Positions 49,928 to 60,382 of a stretch of DNA of 64,000 nucleotides are shown piece after piece (the stretch's first letter is position 1; every line of letters starts with the position of its first letter). The DNA comes from Steinernema hermaphroditum (Eukaryota; Nematoda; Chromadorea; Rhabditida; Steinernematidae), in NCBI GenBank assembly GCA_030435675.1, contig CM059624.1:1884769-1948768 (forward strand), read 5' to 3'. Below the pieces are notes generated by a model. That model was not told where the DNA came from. It did not search any database and saw nothing but the letters and a program-made list of their open reading frames with translations. The position numbers and the translations under genes are program-made.

Positions 49928-51170
49928 ATTAGCTCGTTTACGTGCTTATGGGCATCAATTCCCCTTCAAAACTTAGAACCCCAACTTGATCTGCACTCTT
50001 ATCCGGGTCCCGGAACGATCTGTAAGACGGGATTTTCAGCTTTTTGATTATTTCCACGTTGCAGAGCGCATGCGAAAACCCCAGCTTTTGTTTTATCCCA
50101 TGAAAAATGGAGTACATGCGCAGTCCGGGCATGTAAAAGAGGACTGCGATACGGCGGTGCTCGCCTCTAACTTCCGATCCGATCCGCAGCAATCGGAAGC
50201 GCCACGCGGGGAAACGCCCTTGAAGGCCGCTGTAGCGTACGTGACGCGCTTCTTCCTTTTCCTTCTCCTTGATCACTGCGTGTGATCCAAATCGCCCCTT
50301 GTGGCGATGCGTAGTCCCAGGCGACTACTGACTTACGCGCTCTTCTGGCAGCGAAGTCCTTCCTGCTCTCAGCGAGATACAGGGCCAAATAACCGCGGAA
50401 TACGACGACGACTATATACACGACTCGACGAATCCGGGATAACCAACTAGGTTGCGTTGCGTTCTAGAAAGCTAGCTAAAAGGCAACAGTTTATCAACAC
50501 GATAAATATAACAACCAAGCAACACGATAAATGTTCGCACCAGCGATACAACAAGACAGCAACAAATACACGAAGAAGCGCGCTCTTGTGCGCGAGCGGG
50601 AGGTCCGTTCAAGTTTGCACAACGAGAGGAGAATGCGTACGTTCGCTCTGCGAACTGGTGCGTAAGAGAAGACTCCGAGATGGAGATGCATATGCGTAGC
50701 GTTCAGCGCTTTCACCACACTTGATACCCCGAACTTAAGATGCGTATAACGATTAGAAAGAAAAAATGCGTAACTTCGCAGCAAAGCTGCAACAGCATGA
50801 AAACTTCGTACCATGGAATTTACAATGGAAAAAGGTCGTTTTTCAAAGGATTTTGAAAGATCCGGCTTTCCCTTATTAATAACCTCAGGCAATTACCAGA
50901 AGATAACCCGGATAGGTTTTCGCATACGCTCTACAACGTGGAAATGATCAAAAAAGCTGGAAATCCCGTCTTACAGATCGTTCCGGGACCCGGATAAGAG
51001 TGCAGGTCAAGTTGGGGTTCTAAGTTTTGAAGGAGAATTGATACCCATAAGCACGTAAATGAGCTAATTTGTACACTTATACACTTTTCAACGCAGAAAA
51101 CGATGGTTTTCATGGTTTTAGTCGGTTCTCAGGTAATCTTCATGAAGAAAAGCCCGACTTTTCGTTAAAA
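49845..51170. mobile_element. element with ~220-240 bp inverted repeats
   Basis: 49,845-50,062 is the inverse of 50,933-51,170 with few mismatches, bounded by AAAAGCCCGA-type sequence; the spacer is about 870 bp. The inverted repeat is related to unit B at 46.0 and 47.7 kb. The interior frames (50,494-50,892 minus) have no domain. It interrupts the 5' end of an MDTVPF gene. Confidence 0.6.
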
Positions 51171-51672
51171 TGGATTCCATAGTAACTTTTTAAATTTTAG
51201 GAGGCGTAGATCTGACGGTAGTCAGTAAGAAACCACAGACTATAGTAAGCGTAGATTTTTATCCGTTGGTTAATGTTTAAGTCAAGATCAAACGTCAATT
51301 TAAATGCTTAACGCAGGTTTTCTACAAGAGGACCTATCATTTCGCGTCGGTAAATCCGGATCAAATTCCTATTCATATCTTTTCTGATAAAAAATACTCG
51401 ACAAGCAGTGGGCAGTTTGTGTGTGATACTGTAGTATTGAGTGCTCTTTCTGATGGTACTGTCGATGTTCTTCCACAGCTTTTGAAAGAACAAAAACAAG
51501 AAAAAAATTGGGTGGACCTATCATTTTGTGTCGCACTGTATGATCAAACGGAGTTAAAGAGCACTCATGGTTTTTTTTGTAGGTCATCCCTTCCTCTAAC
51601 AGATGGTGTGTAAAAACAGCCTAAGCACATTGCTCATTCTGGCCTAATTGGGCCATCTTTATCACAAGTCAC
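51171..51672. other. intergenic, short repeats only
   Basis: GGACCTATCATTTCGTGTCG-like strings recur at about 51,330 and 51,513. No supported gene. Confidence 0.35.
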
Positions 51673-52063
51673 GATGGTCCCGCAGCGATGTCCCTGAGTG
51701 AGTGTAAAATACGGTGGATTTGTGGGCAGTTTACAGTTAAAATGGCCAGTTTACCCCTTTTTTCTCGGCTGGGGTAGGGATAAAGGGGTCTAATCGATAG
51801 TACGTGATTTGATAAACCATCATATTGCAAAAAAGGCAAAATGAAGACTTTTTCCCAAAAGCCCGCCTCTTAGGCCAAAAACAGCAATGAAACATGATAA
51901 TATCGATGCACTGCTGTATAGAGCTAGGCGAGCTCTATCGATTAGACCCCCCTTTACCCCCCCCCCCCCCCGGCCGACAAAAACGGGGTAAACTGGCCAT
52001 TTTTACAAATCTGCCGTATTTTCCTGCCATTCAGGGAGATCGTTGCGGGACCTCTTCAATGTT
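51673..52063. mobile_element. palindromic MITE, ~390 bp
   Basis: Arms of about 125 bp pair from GGTCCCGCAGCGAT (51,677) with ATCGTTGCGGGACC (52,039), through AAATGGCCAGTTTACCCC / GGGGTAAACTGGCCATTTT, to CTATCGATTAG at the centre side. The right arm has a C15-type homopolymer. No coding capacity. Confidence 0.65.
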
Positions 52064-52496
52064 TTACCCCATACCTGTAATGACGATCGCATTTTTTTTT
52101 CGCGCCATCTTGTAGAGGAGGAAAATTCACTATGAGTTTACCCCCCCCCCCCGTCCCGCTTTACTCCGAGCCCTAGGTCCTAAAACTATATTTTTTCGTT
52201 TTGAGACCACAGGTTTGCGCATCCTTGATCGAATCCGTTCGCGCTATGGATTTCTTGCAAACCTTGCAAGTAGCGGATGTTTGATGAAAAATGAAATACT
52301 CGTCGTAAATTCCCATGATGCAGTGAGGGAATATTCGGCGAGTGGACGACGGAAAAGGACGAGAGAGAACTATCCACACCGTACGCGAAGTGAGAATTTC
52401 CGCGCCTTCGTGGCGTGACCAAGGCTACTCTCGTCTCGCCACTCTCGGCCATTTGTCGAGAGTCGAGAGGCGAAAAACACCCCGAGAGGGGTTCCA

Positions 52497-52957
52497 GGAA
52501 AAAATAGCACGGGGAAAAAATAGCACACGGGAAAAAATAGCACACGGGAAAAATAGCACACCGGATTCAAAAAATTCAACCTGTTATCGAGCTATCCAAC
52601 GTATAGTATTCAGAATTTCTGCAAACTAAAGTTAGGATTTAGGCAGCAGGCGAGCTCCGTATTCATTTTTTGGAACGGGCCTAATATCTAGGCTTGGCTT
52701 AGGCTCCAACTTAGGACTATGCCTATTGATTTAATGCGAGCCCGAAGGGCGAGCCCTGTTGTCTTGACAGCTTTTGTCATTTCCGAGCATCATCGGAGGC
52801 TCTACATTGGGCAGTCTGACTGAAAGAGCATTCTCGCAATTTCAAACATCATTCTCAGACAGCGAGCCTTGTGTCTATACGTTGGATAGCTCGATAACAG
52901 GTTGAATTTTTTTGAATCCGGTGTGCTATTTTTTCCCATGTGCTATTTTTTACCCTA
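52497..52957. mobile_element. foldback-like element with AAAAATAGCACAC repeats
   Basis: The left end has four tandem copies of GGGAAAAAATAGCACAC-like sequence, then GATTCAAAAAATTCAACC and TTATCGAGCTATCCAACG. The right end is the inverse (CGTTGGATAGCTCGATAA ... TGTGCTATTTTTTCCC twice). The 265-bp interior is non-coding. CGAGAGTCGAGAG runs lie just outside both ends. Confidence 0.6.
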
Positions 52958-53279
52958 ATCCCCAGAGGCCGAGAGTCGAGAGTCGAGAGTGTACACAGCC
53001 CTGCTGGCTAGTCGAAAGAAGAAGTACAGATTTACCATCTTTTTTTTGTTGGATTATCTGCTTGGTTCGAACACTTCAAAAGTCAATGTTGCGATGTGTT
53101 CGAACCACATCCACAGCTTAATTTCATTCAGATGACGTTCTCCGACAGCGAACTGAACGAGCCAAAATATTCCATGTTCAATTCCCTACATATGGCTTCA
53201 AAACAGCACGATTTTTCTGCAGGGGTGGATGATAGGATGTACGCTAGGACTTCGGAGAAAGGACCGGAGGGTACCGCAA

Positions 53280-53612
53280 ATGACCCTCTCCGAAGTAGAG
53301 GCGTCCGAAGACGCATCTCACGAGCTGACGCCAAGCAACCCAAAGAAGAGAAAGGCAGCCGAACAGCCCAGCGACATGAAGAAGCGGAAGCCGAGGCCGT
53401 ATCTTGACTCGCTTCTGACGACGGCAAGGAGGTGGGAGGCTGATTTGCGGGCCGTGGAGACCGGTACGGAACCGGCCACCTCCCACCTGGACCGGCTGAA
53501 ACTTCGGCCGATGATCCAGAAGTGGCTGGACGAAGAATCGGAGAAGATCACACGGTCTATAGAGGACGCGAAAGAAGAGCGCAAAAATGGAAAGGAGATC
53601 GTAGAAGAATGA
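53280..53612 (+). CDS. small basic, probably nuclear protein
   Basis: 110 residues from ATG at 53,280; AATAAA is at about 53,641. The start MTLSEVEASEDASHELTP is acidic, then a bipartite nuclear localisation signal (KKRKAAEQPSDMKKRK), then KPRPYLDSLLTTARRWEADL and a helical tail with alternating charges (KWLDEESEKITRSIEDAKEE). No known domain. A second ATG frame just upstream (53,132, MTFSDSELNEP) resembles the same start and may be an alternative exon. A broken paralogue is at 28,910-29,101. Confidence 0.55.
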   Translation: MTLSEVEASEDASHELTPSNPKKRKAAEQPSDMKKRKPRPYLDSLLTTARRWEADLRAVETGTEPATSHLDRLKLRPMIQKWLDEESEKITRSIEDAKEERKNGKEIVEE

Positions 53613-54755
53613 AGTACTTTAGTGATAGTAAATGTTAATGCTAATAAAAAGTTTTTTTCGACACCGACATCGACCAGGAGACCAACTGACCTATCACGAA
53701 CCAAAATAGTACTCCGCAAAAACGAAAATTGTCATAAATTCATTGTGTTAATCTTGGTTCAAATGGGTTGATACACAAGCAGTTAGTTATCTTCCCTGCG
53801 ATGTATCGTCGCACCTTCTTTTCATGAATCAAAGGGATTTGGTTCCGTCATGGTTTATGGACGTTCGACAATTCCCACATGAACTGGTGACCTTCTTGGC
53901 AAGGCGTCACAGCTACGGCTCGTTGATGTTCCAGGCCATCTGAGAGGTACAAAAACGACCGCTTAACTCATTTCTGAGAGAGCAAGTGGACGATGTAACC
54001 GATCGTTGGGGACACAAATGAAAGACTCAAGCATTTCAAGAAAGCAACATTTATCTCACCATAAAATTTAACAAAATTCTCTAAATTTGCTGCACGGATT
54101 CACAGCGAAAAATCGCGCCTTTGATCACTAGTGAAGAGACAGTTGGTCAAGGTTTCTAAGATCAAGATCACTTTCATGGTTTTGCGCGCCAACCCATGGA
54201 CTTTATTAATGACCGTGGTCCTTCACTTCAATACCGTATACAGACATGCAATTGGGCGTTTTTTTCGTATTGTATTGTAAGTTATCCTGTCAGCCACATC
54301 CAGAATATTAATAATGTAGATCCGAAGGTGGTTCCTCTGTCCTGTGTTTTTCAGCATTTTCTGTCTTCATCTCTAACTATGTATATAGCCTTAGGAGCTA
54401 TAGGTACTAAAAGGTATGAAGCCCAGAAAACCGGAGAGAAGAGGAAACCCCCAGAATCGTAAACTCCACTGAGTAAACACTGTCTGTGTCATCACCGCCC
54501 ATAACCGAAAATTGTTTTCTCCCCGAACGACTTATCACCAAGTGGCCACCGCAGCAGAGTTCACGTGATCGTCATGACGTGACCACATGACCCCGCGCGC
54601 GCCACGACGAAAACAGCACCTTTGCCGTAATCGATCGGCTGGCGACCCGTGCGAAAACAATCTTCGCACATTCCTGTTCCCTGTAATGCTACTCGTCGCA
54701 TATTTATTTCTTACATACCGCTAGTACTTCCCACTTTGACCAACATCGACCGAGA
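53613..54755. other. intergenic with dispersed repeats
   Basis: 53,915-54,025 matches 17,783-17,900 and 18,460-18,545. 54,196-54,462 is an open frame without domain. The last 200 bp are the probable promoter of the first J-domain gene. Confidence 0.35.
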
Positions 54756-56192
54756 ATGCTGAGTCGCAAGGCGATCGGGCTGCTTGGAAATCGACTCTTC
54801 TCCACATCGGCTGTGCTGAATAAGTGAGTTTTTGAAGAATTTCAAAGGGAAAGGAATGATATACGGTAGAAAAAGTGTGCGACAAATGGATTGGACGTAG
54901 GTTCAACACGACGCTATATCAACTTGTATTTTTCGTTGTTATTTATGGATTAGGAATTACTAGAATTACGGATTATGGATTAAGGATAAAGAACACCGGA
55001 AATGAGTTTATTTTTCTTATTGCCTTCTGGAAAATGGCAGTGAACCTGTTCCACATTAGTAAGCCATCTCCGATTAAACACATATAATGACAACAGCGCT
55101 AAGGAACGTGTTTTCCTGAAATTTAACATTGATGGTACGGTCACGTGAGTACGTAGTTGCAGTGTTCTAGCGACAGAATCAGGTTTAAACAGTGAAGCTG
55201 TTCGTGACGGCCATATAACACCGGGTATCCTTATTATATACGATCTCTGGGTGGAAGATGCTCAGGCTCCCTGAATGAGCGGTTCGGATTAGCTATGGAT
55301 TGCTCAGGAGCTAGCTGAATCCAAGTCGGCCCGGCTTGACTGTGGTAGCTGAGTTCGTTGACTTTAAGGCAATAATGACTAACGAAAATTGGACTACAGT
55401 CACCTATTTTTGCACATATTTTTCTTTCTCTTCTGCACAGGAACAATGTAGAGAACCCGTTACATTACGGCGAGCGGGCATTTCCGATTATCTGTTGTTA
55501 TTGAAAACAACCTAAGGCAACCCTCTTACGCATTTTGAGTGGGAAATGTTTTCTCAATCACGGGTTAGATGTATGAAAAATGCAAAAAGTAGAAATGATT
55601 CTAGTAGAAACGAAGTTGGACTGTGATTCATTGGCTATAATAGATTCGTTAGTTACAGCGATCATTAGTCGGATTGCACTGAATTATTATCAAGCGAGCA
55701 AAGATCGAAATGGATGATGAAAACTGACAAAAATTCCTGGAGGTATGGGGATTCGAACCCCAGCCCTCTCGCATGCTAAGCGAGCGCTCTACCCCTGAGC
55801 TATACCCCCACATTTCACACGTTTGCTGAATTTAGGGTTAACGGTTGATCGAGTTAAAGTTCGCTATTCTAGTCGAAAGTGATTGCAGAACCTTCTACGA
55901 TCTTCTCGGCATTTCGGAGAACGCAACCAAAGAAGAAATTCGAGAGGCTTACAATTCGCTCACGCGATATGTAAGCCTTTTCCTTGCATTTCTGATCTCT
56001 ATTCGAGCATTTCAGTACCATCCATTCACAGCGACCAGAGAAGAAGTGGACAAGATCGAGAGAATCCACGCTGCCTATGACCTTCTGAGAGACAGCGAAA
56101 GGCGAAAGCTCTACGACCAGATCTTGGCCCGGAACAGCCGAGCAGGAAGGGACAGTAAGACGAACTCATTCGATCATTGTCCCTTTTACTAA
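54756..56192 (+). CDS. mitochondrial-type J-domain protein, HPD replaced by HPF
   Basis: Exons 54,756-54,823, 55,889-55,970 and 56,016-56,192 join in frame to 108 residues. The presequence MLSRKAIGLLGNRLFSTSA is a textbook mitochondrial leader. It runs straight into a J domain: TFYDLLGISENATKEEIREAY (helices I-II), YHPF in the loop, then KIERIHAAYDLLRDSERRKLYDQ (helices III-IV). J proteins stimulate Hsp70 ATPase through the HPD tripeptide; here Asp is Phe, which normally abolishes that activity. Intron 1 (1.07 kb) carries a tRNA-Ala on the opposite strand. Size and layout recall DNAJC30-type proteins without the membrane tail. Confidence 0.8.
55738..55809 (-). tRNA. tRNA-Ala (anticodon AGC), in intron of the J-domain gene
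   Basis: The 72 nt appear identical to 23,421-23,492, including the sequence TGGAGGTATGGGGATTCGAA at the 3' side. It lies antisense within intron 1 of the J-domain gene, about 80 bp before exon 2. Confidence 0.95.
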
Positions 56193-56313
56193 TCTGAAAT
56201 ATTTCGATTTATTTGTATTTGTGGCTATTTTGTATAAAACTGAGCGATGACTATTTATGTACATATATACAAATAGTGAAAATTGAGCCAAATAATGATT
56301 CTGATTGAATTGT

Positions 56314-57796
56314 TCATGTGGACTTGAGAGCAACGAGTTTCCTGCGTTCGTCGGTAACGAGACGATTAGCAATGAGATATCTGCAACTAACGAATGATAT
56401 GTTGATGGTGAAAAAGTGGTACCTTTTGTACATCTCCCTAGCGAGATAGCGCAGCGCTTCATAGAAGCCAATCGCTAGAAGTACGGTAGCGATGTAGTTG
56501 TATAGTCTTGCGAATCGGTGACGTAGTCGTTTGTGCCATGTCTGCAACGAACCTACTTCATGTAGAAACGAATGGCGATATAACCTTGATACTGATCATT
56601 GAACCCAATGGTATCAAAGCATGGTCATAGTAAATCTAGTAATAGACCAAATGTGCCCGAACGGGGCCAAGTAAAAAACATGGATATCGCTGTAGTGTGT
56701 CAATGAGCAAGTGCGAATTCGGGCTGACAGACCAAGGATCTCAAGGAATACCATCTTTGTGAGGAATATCTCTTAACCATCTACATGTGTAAGGCGAAAC
56801 AGCAACGTCTCATTAGCTAGGTTTTTACCCATTCAGCCGTTCTATTTTCTGGGGATTTGAACCACGTCCTCCGGGATTTGGAACCATCCCGCAGATTTAG
56901 ATTTCGACCGTCCCCCGTGAAATTAGTACCGAGATTAACGACGAAACTGCGCGCAGAAAAGAAGGGGGAGCTTATATCCACTTGCATATGTCCTAGATCT
57001 ATGCTTATTTGAACCCCTCCCTCTCCCAGATCATAAACACGTAGAACTAAAGAGCGACCTTTATGAGGTTGCGTGAGCCTTCGTAAAAATCGGTTCGGTG
57101 GTGAGTGGAACACGACTCCAATGGGGAACGGTCCAGGGGGACTCAAACTGGGGAATTGAACTTGACTCCTTTCTCCAGGAAAAATTTAGTGGACACTCAA
57201 ATGCTCAATTCATTGCTAAAGGGACGGTCGACATTCCCGGAGGGACGTTTGAAACGATACCATGCAGGTTCTAAACTATGAGGCTACACACCGTTTTCGG
57301 GGCACCTTTAGTCCATGGACAGTCAGGCGGAAAAACTAAAAATATAACGGATCTTTGTCAACCAAAGTGCAATCGAATAAATGGGCGAGGGGGACTGACG
57401 AAAACAGTGTTGAAAATGCTTCCAGCTTTGTTCGTCAATACATACCTTCTCCTGGTCCATCAACTGCAGATAAGCGACCTTTTTCTGGATGAACTGTTCA
57501 GTGATCTCGGAATCGTTCTTCACACCATACTGCCATGGATGGTACTACACATATACTCATACACCTATCACTTATCAACGATTTTATCTACCTTCCTCAG
57601 CATGTTCCTATACGCCTTCTGAATCTGATCAGCATCGGCGCTCTTGGGAACTCCCAAGATTTCATGGTCTGTCCTAAAAAGACACTACTCAAATGGGATA
57701 AATGCTGAAATAATACCTTCTATCCTGAGCATAAACGGCCGGGTTGATTCGAAATTCGACCTTCGTGCAAATCCGTCTTACTGCGAGCAGCGCCAT
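56314..57796 (-). CDS. J-domain protein with membrane tail, HPD replaced by HPW
   Basis: Five minus-strand exons, 57,796-57,717, 57,673-57,592, 57,544-57,446, 56,541-56,423 and 56,380-56,314, join in consistent phases to 148 residues. The start MALLAVRRICTKVEFRI is leader-like. The J domain reads DHEILGVPKSADADQIQKAY, then YHPWQYG in place of HPD, then ITEQFIQKKVAYLQLMDQEK. The C-terminal exons supply a membrane helix (YIATVLLAIGFYEALRYLA) and a basic tail. J domain plus C-terminal transmembrane segment is the DNAJC30 plan. It converges with the gene ending at 56,192. The long intron (57,445-56,542) is the least certain part. Confidence 0.7.
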
Positions 57797-58179
57797 GGAA
57801 CGCGAGTGGCGGCGGCGAGCAGCAGACGGCCGCGATGAACAGGTGATGTTGTTTGCTGTGGCGAAGGAATGAGCGGCCGATGGTGAACTCGTGGAGTTTG
57901 CAGCGGTGTTCTGGGCACGACTGACGCAATCATACGTAAAGTGCAGCATTGATTGACGACCGAGTTCGTTGAGTGTTATGTTCGGTTTGAAAAATTTTAT
58001 TGTGTGCCTTTGGTAACTTCAATTCATTTAAATCAATTAATGTGATGGTACTTTACAGTGAGAAGTCCACCCAATTAAGATTTGAACTGTACGAGGGCCA
58101 GTCCTCTTTAATCGAAAAGTCTGAGATCCGCGCGTCCAAGGTATCCAGTGTTAAATTCCACCGGTTTCGGGTCAAAAGC
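57797..58179. other. intergenic
   Basis: The 5' flank of the HPW gene and sequence leading to a nuclear-receptor-like fragment. Nothing else seen. Confidence 0.3.
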
Positions 58180-58375
58180 ATTTCGCGCGAGAAGTCATCC
58201 GTCGCTCTGAGGACAACTACCTCCAGAAACGCCGCGAGCAGGAGAAGTTCCACTGTCGTTGCTGTAGGTTTGACGAGTGTGCTGGCTTCCAGAGGGAATT
58301 GGGACACCCGAAAATCATAGTCCCACCACCGCTGCCAACAAGATGTAGAACGCCAGAAATCTCCACAGCTCCACA
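58180..58375 (+). pseudogene. nuclear-receptor-type second zinc finger fragment
   Basis: A frame open for about 65 codons encodes HFAREVIRRSEDNYLQKRRE then KFHCRCCRFDECAGF, matching the second finger of nematode nuclear receptors (C.CRACRF..CL). The first finger and a start are absent, and the downstream part is Pro-rich. A related fragment lies on the minus strand at 4170-4260. Probably a relic. Confidence 0.45.
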
Positions 58376-58379
58376 AAAA

Positions 58380-58717
58380 TTGATATTTAGACTTTTGTTG
58401 AGAGCTTCTTGAGACTTCAGACTTTCTAGCAGCGTATAAGAGATTGTTCGGACCTGCGCTGAGCTTTTCCATCTTGTTCCTCAGAATCTGCATTGTTTGC
58501 TGTGGCCACTTGCTTGTTACCTGTCCATGCACCACCTGAGTGCACTTGTGCGTTCAGAAAACTGTTGTACTGCACGGGCAGAGGGTGTGAATGTAGTAGT
58601 GAATGTATGTAGCTCCATCTCTCATCACGATAGCAGATATACAAGATGGTAAGCTTTGGGCAGATCCGTGAGCGTCGAGACAACGGCATCGCAGAAGATG
58701 AGCGGCACTGTGTCCAT
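58380..58717 (-). pseudogene. MDTVPF-family copy 7, internally deleted
   Basis: Starts canonically (MDTVPLIFCDAVVSTLTDLP) but the middle, including the RNLPEKY and ARRVINEA regions, is deleted. The end (PVQYNSFLNAQVHSGG, then an out-of-frame WP segment) follows at 58,580-58,440. A stop occurs at codon 31 in the starting frame. Its upstream flank matches that of the copies near 14.7 kb. Confidence 0.65.
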
Positions 58718-59116
58718 GGCGAAAGTGAAGACTAGTGGTCGATACTCTTAACTACCAACTACCATACAATAAGATCAATGTCGTGCATCGATCTTTCGAT
58801 AGGTGTGATCTGACTGGGAATGTTCGGTGCAAGACCCAAAAGTGCGGACTTATCCCTGCCCCAATTTTTGGCCCGGTTTGTGTGTAGTTGGAACGACAAG
58901 AGAGTTATTTAGTTGAACAGCGTGGACAGCAGATCCGGGCGCTAAATGAGTTACCCTCCTTCCCTCAACTAGAGATTCCACTTAATAATTTAAGAGCCTT
59001 GCACAAAAGAGTAGAGAACGTGCCGACTTGGTTGAAATTGGCCAAGAGAGCCCAAAGTCGTACTCTTTAAACCGAAGCGAATCCGGAATTCTGTAACGCG
59101 GACAGCGAATCTTGGG

Positions 59117-59218
59117 CAGAGTTGTCCGGATACCCGAACATTCGGCGCCGAGCCCGAACTGAAGCCGAACCCGAAGCTTTCGGGTACCCGACCGGAAAAC
59201 CGGAACCCGACAACTCTG
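59117..59218. mobile_element. hAT-type mini-MITE, 102 bp
   Basis: Ends CAGAGTTGTCCGG and CCCGACAACTCTG are inverted repeats, flanked by the exact 8-bp duplication ATCTTGGG (59,109-59,116; 59,219-59,226). The interior is made of CCCGAA/TTCGGG-rich repeats. The element at 62,630-62,687 is a smaller relative. Confidence 0.8.
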
Positions 59219-59294
59219 ATCTTGGGACAAGTGATCTTGACGGCGAGACGACGGAACTATGGCTCTTTTGGTATTGACAGCATCGACCAGAAAT

Positions 59295-59385
59295 CACTCA
59301 AAAACTGTGAAAAAACTCAAGGTCGAGCGTCCCCAGACGCATAGTGTCAACTGTCTGTTTGCCTTATTGCAAACTCTTGCGTTAG
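59295..59385 (+). repeat. truncated SINE-like copy
   Basis: GCGTCCCCAGA and CAACTGTCTG..TGCCTTATTGC match the head of the SINE at 5.5 and 48 kb; the B-box half is missing. A fourth copy at 61,265-61,350 keeps TGTCTGTGTGGCTCACTACG and a B-box-like GGGTTTCGAAGCC. Confidence 0.4.
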
Positions 59386-60041
59386 GTGCGATCTATTTGC
59401 GAATGAATATTCTGCGTCTTACGCAGAATATGAATACGAATGAAAACGAATAAGATAAAGAGGTCGAAAAGTGGACCAAAAAATTTTTCGACTCGGAACC
59501 CTGGATTTTCTACAAGTGCGGTATCCGGTTCCTGCCCACAAATTAGGCTGTGGTTGTGCAGTCAATAAAATGCGACATTAATTATGTAACAACCTATTAG
59601 ATAGAGAGAGAGGAGACTTACAACTTTATTTCGTGAATCAAAGGCTTATCACAAGTTTACTGTAACCACCATCTTAGTCACTTTACAATAGATCACATAA
59701 CAAGGAAGCAGTATCGATCAGATCGCCGCCTTGTTTTTATGCACTCAACAGTCGTCCTAATGTGAGTGCATTCCATCGAATTGGGTACATCAGAGAGCGT
59801 TCCAAAGAACACACAGTTCGGTATGAATCGTGCGAAAATGAAACCAGTTTCATTGTGACCGCTACTGGTTTTTGACAAGTGCTATAGTCGGTTTTTTTCA
59901 ACCCAGTCACTGCTTGTTTGTGTTCCATACTGATACCATTTATGTGTTAGTTTCCAGCCTAAAATCGTGTTTTCCGTCTAGGAGGCCTTGTTTACTTGGC
60001 TCTTTCCGACTAAAAACTGGAATGAATGTGCTGACTTAGCA

Positions 60042-60121
60042 ATGGGATCAAGTTGTTTTTCTCGTCAATATCGTCGTCAGTTGTCCACCGGTGGCCACCA
60101 CCATGAAATGATCAAAAGTGA
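60042..60121 (+). other. possible first exon with mitochondrial-type leader
   Basis: ATG GGA... encodes MGSSCFSRQYRRQLSTGGHH and ends at a donor-like GTACGT. A Arg-rich, STGG-containing start suggests a mitochondrial protein. A candidate second exon after 60,271 (TTTCAG) stops soon in every frame, so the gene is incomplete as read. The rest of 58,718-60,382 shows only the MITE and SINE pieces. Confidence 0.3.
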
Positions 60122-60382
60122 AAGTACGTCCGCTCGTCTTTTATGTGTTTATTGTCACGTTCTCCTTGCGGCGCGCGCTTGTTTCCCGTCGCCGCTGATC
60201 ACTTGTTCACTTCTACACGTGCCCCCTAGTGCCCCTAGCCCCAGCGCTGACCATTACTGTGCAAATTTCAGATCAGCAGCGATGCGTTCCTCCTTGCCAT
60301 ATGGCGCTTTCGCATTAGAGGTGAGGTGAATATAGGATGACGGGGCTGAGATCAAGTTTTCGACGTTTAGAGGAGTCACATG

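Noticed and set aside
56817..57146. 109-codon minus-strand frame
   Set aside because: Lies in the long intron of the HPW gene, lacks a domain or conserved flank; likely chance.
57276..57335. Alternative last exon for the HPW J-domain gene
   Set aside because: Phases allow it, but the product would end in an unremarkable 19-residue tail, whereas splicing to 56,541 gives a membrane helix and basic tail in consistent phases, and that downstream frame has no ATG of its own.
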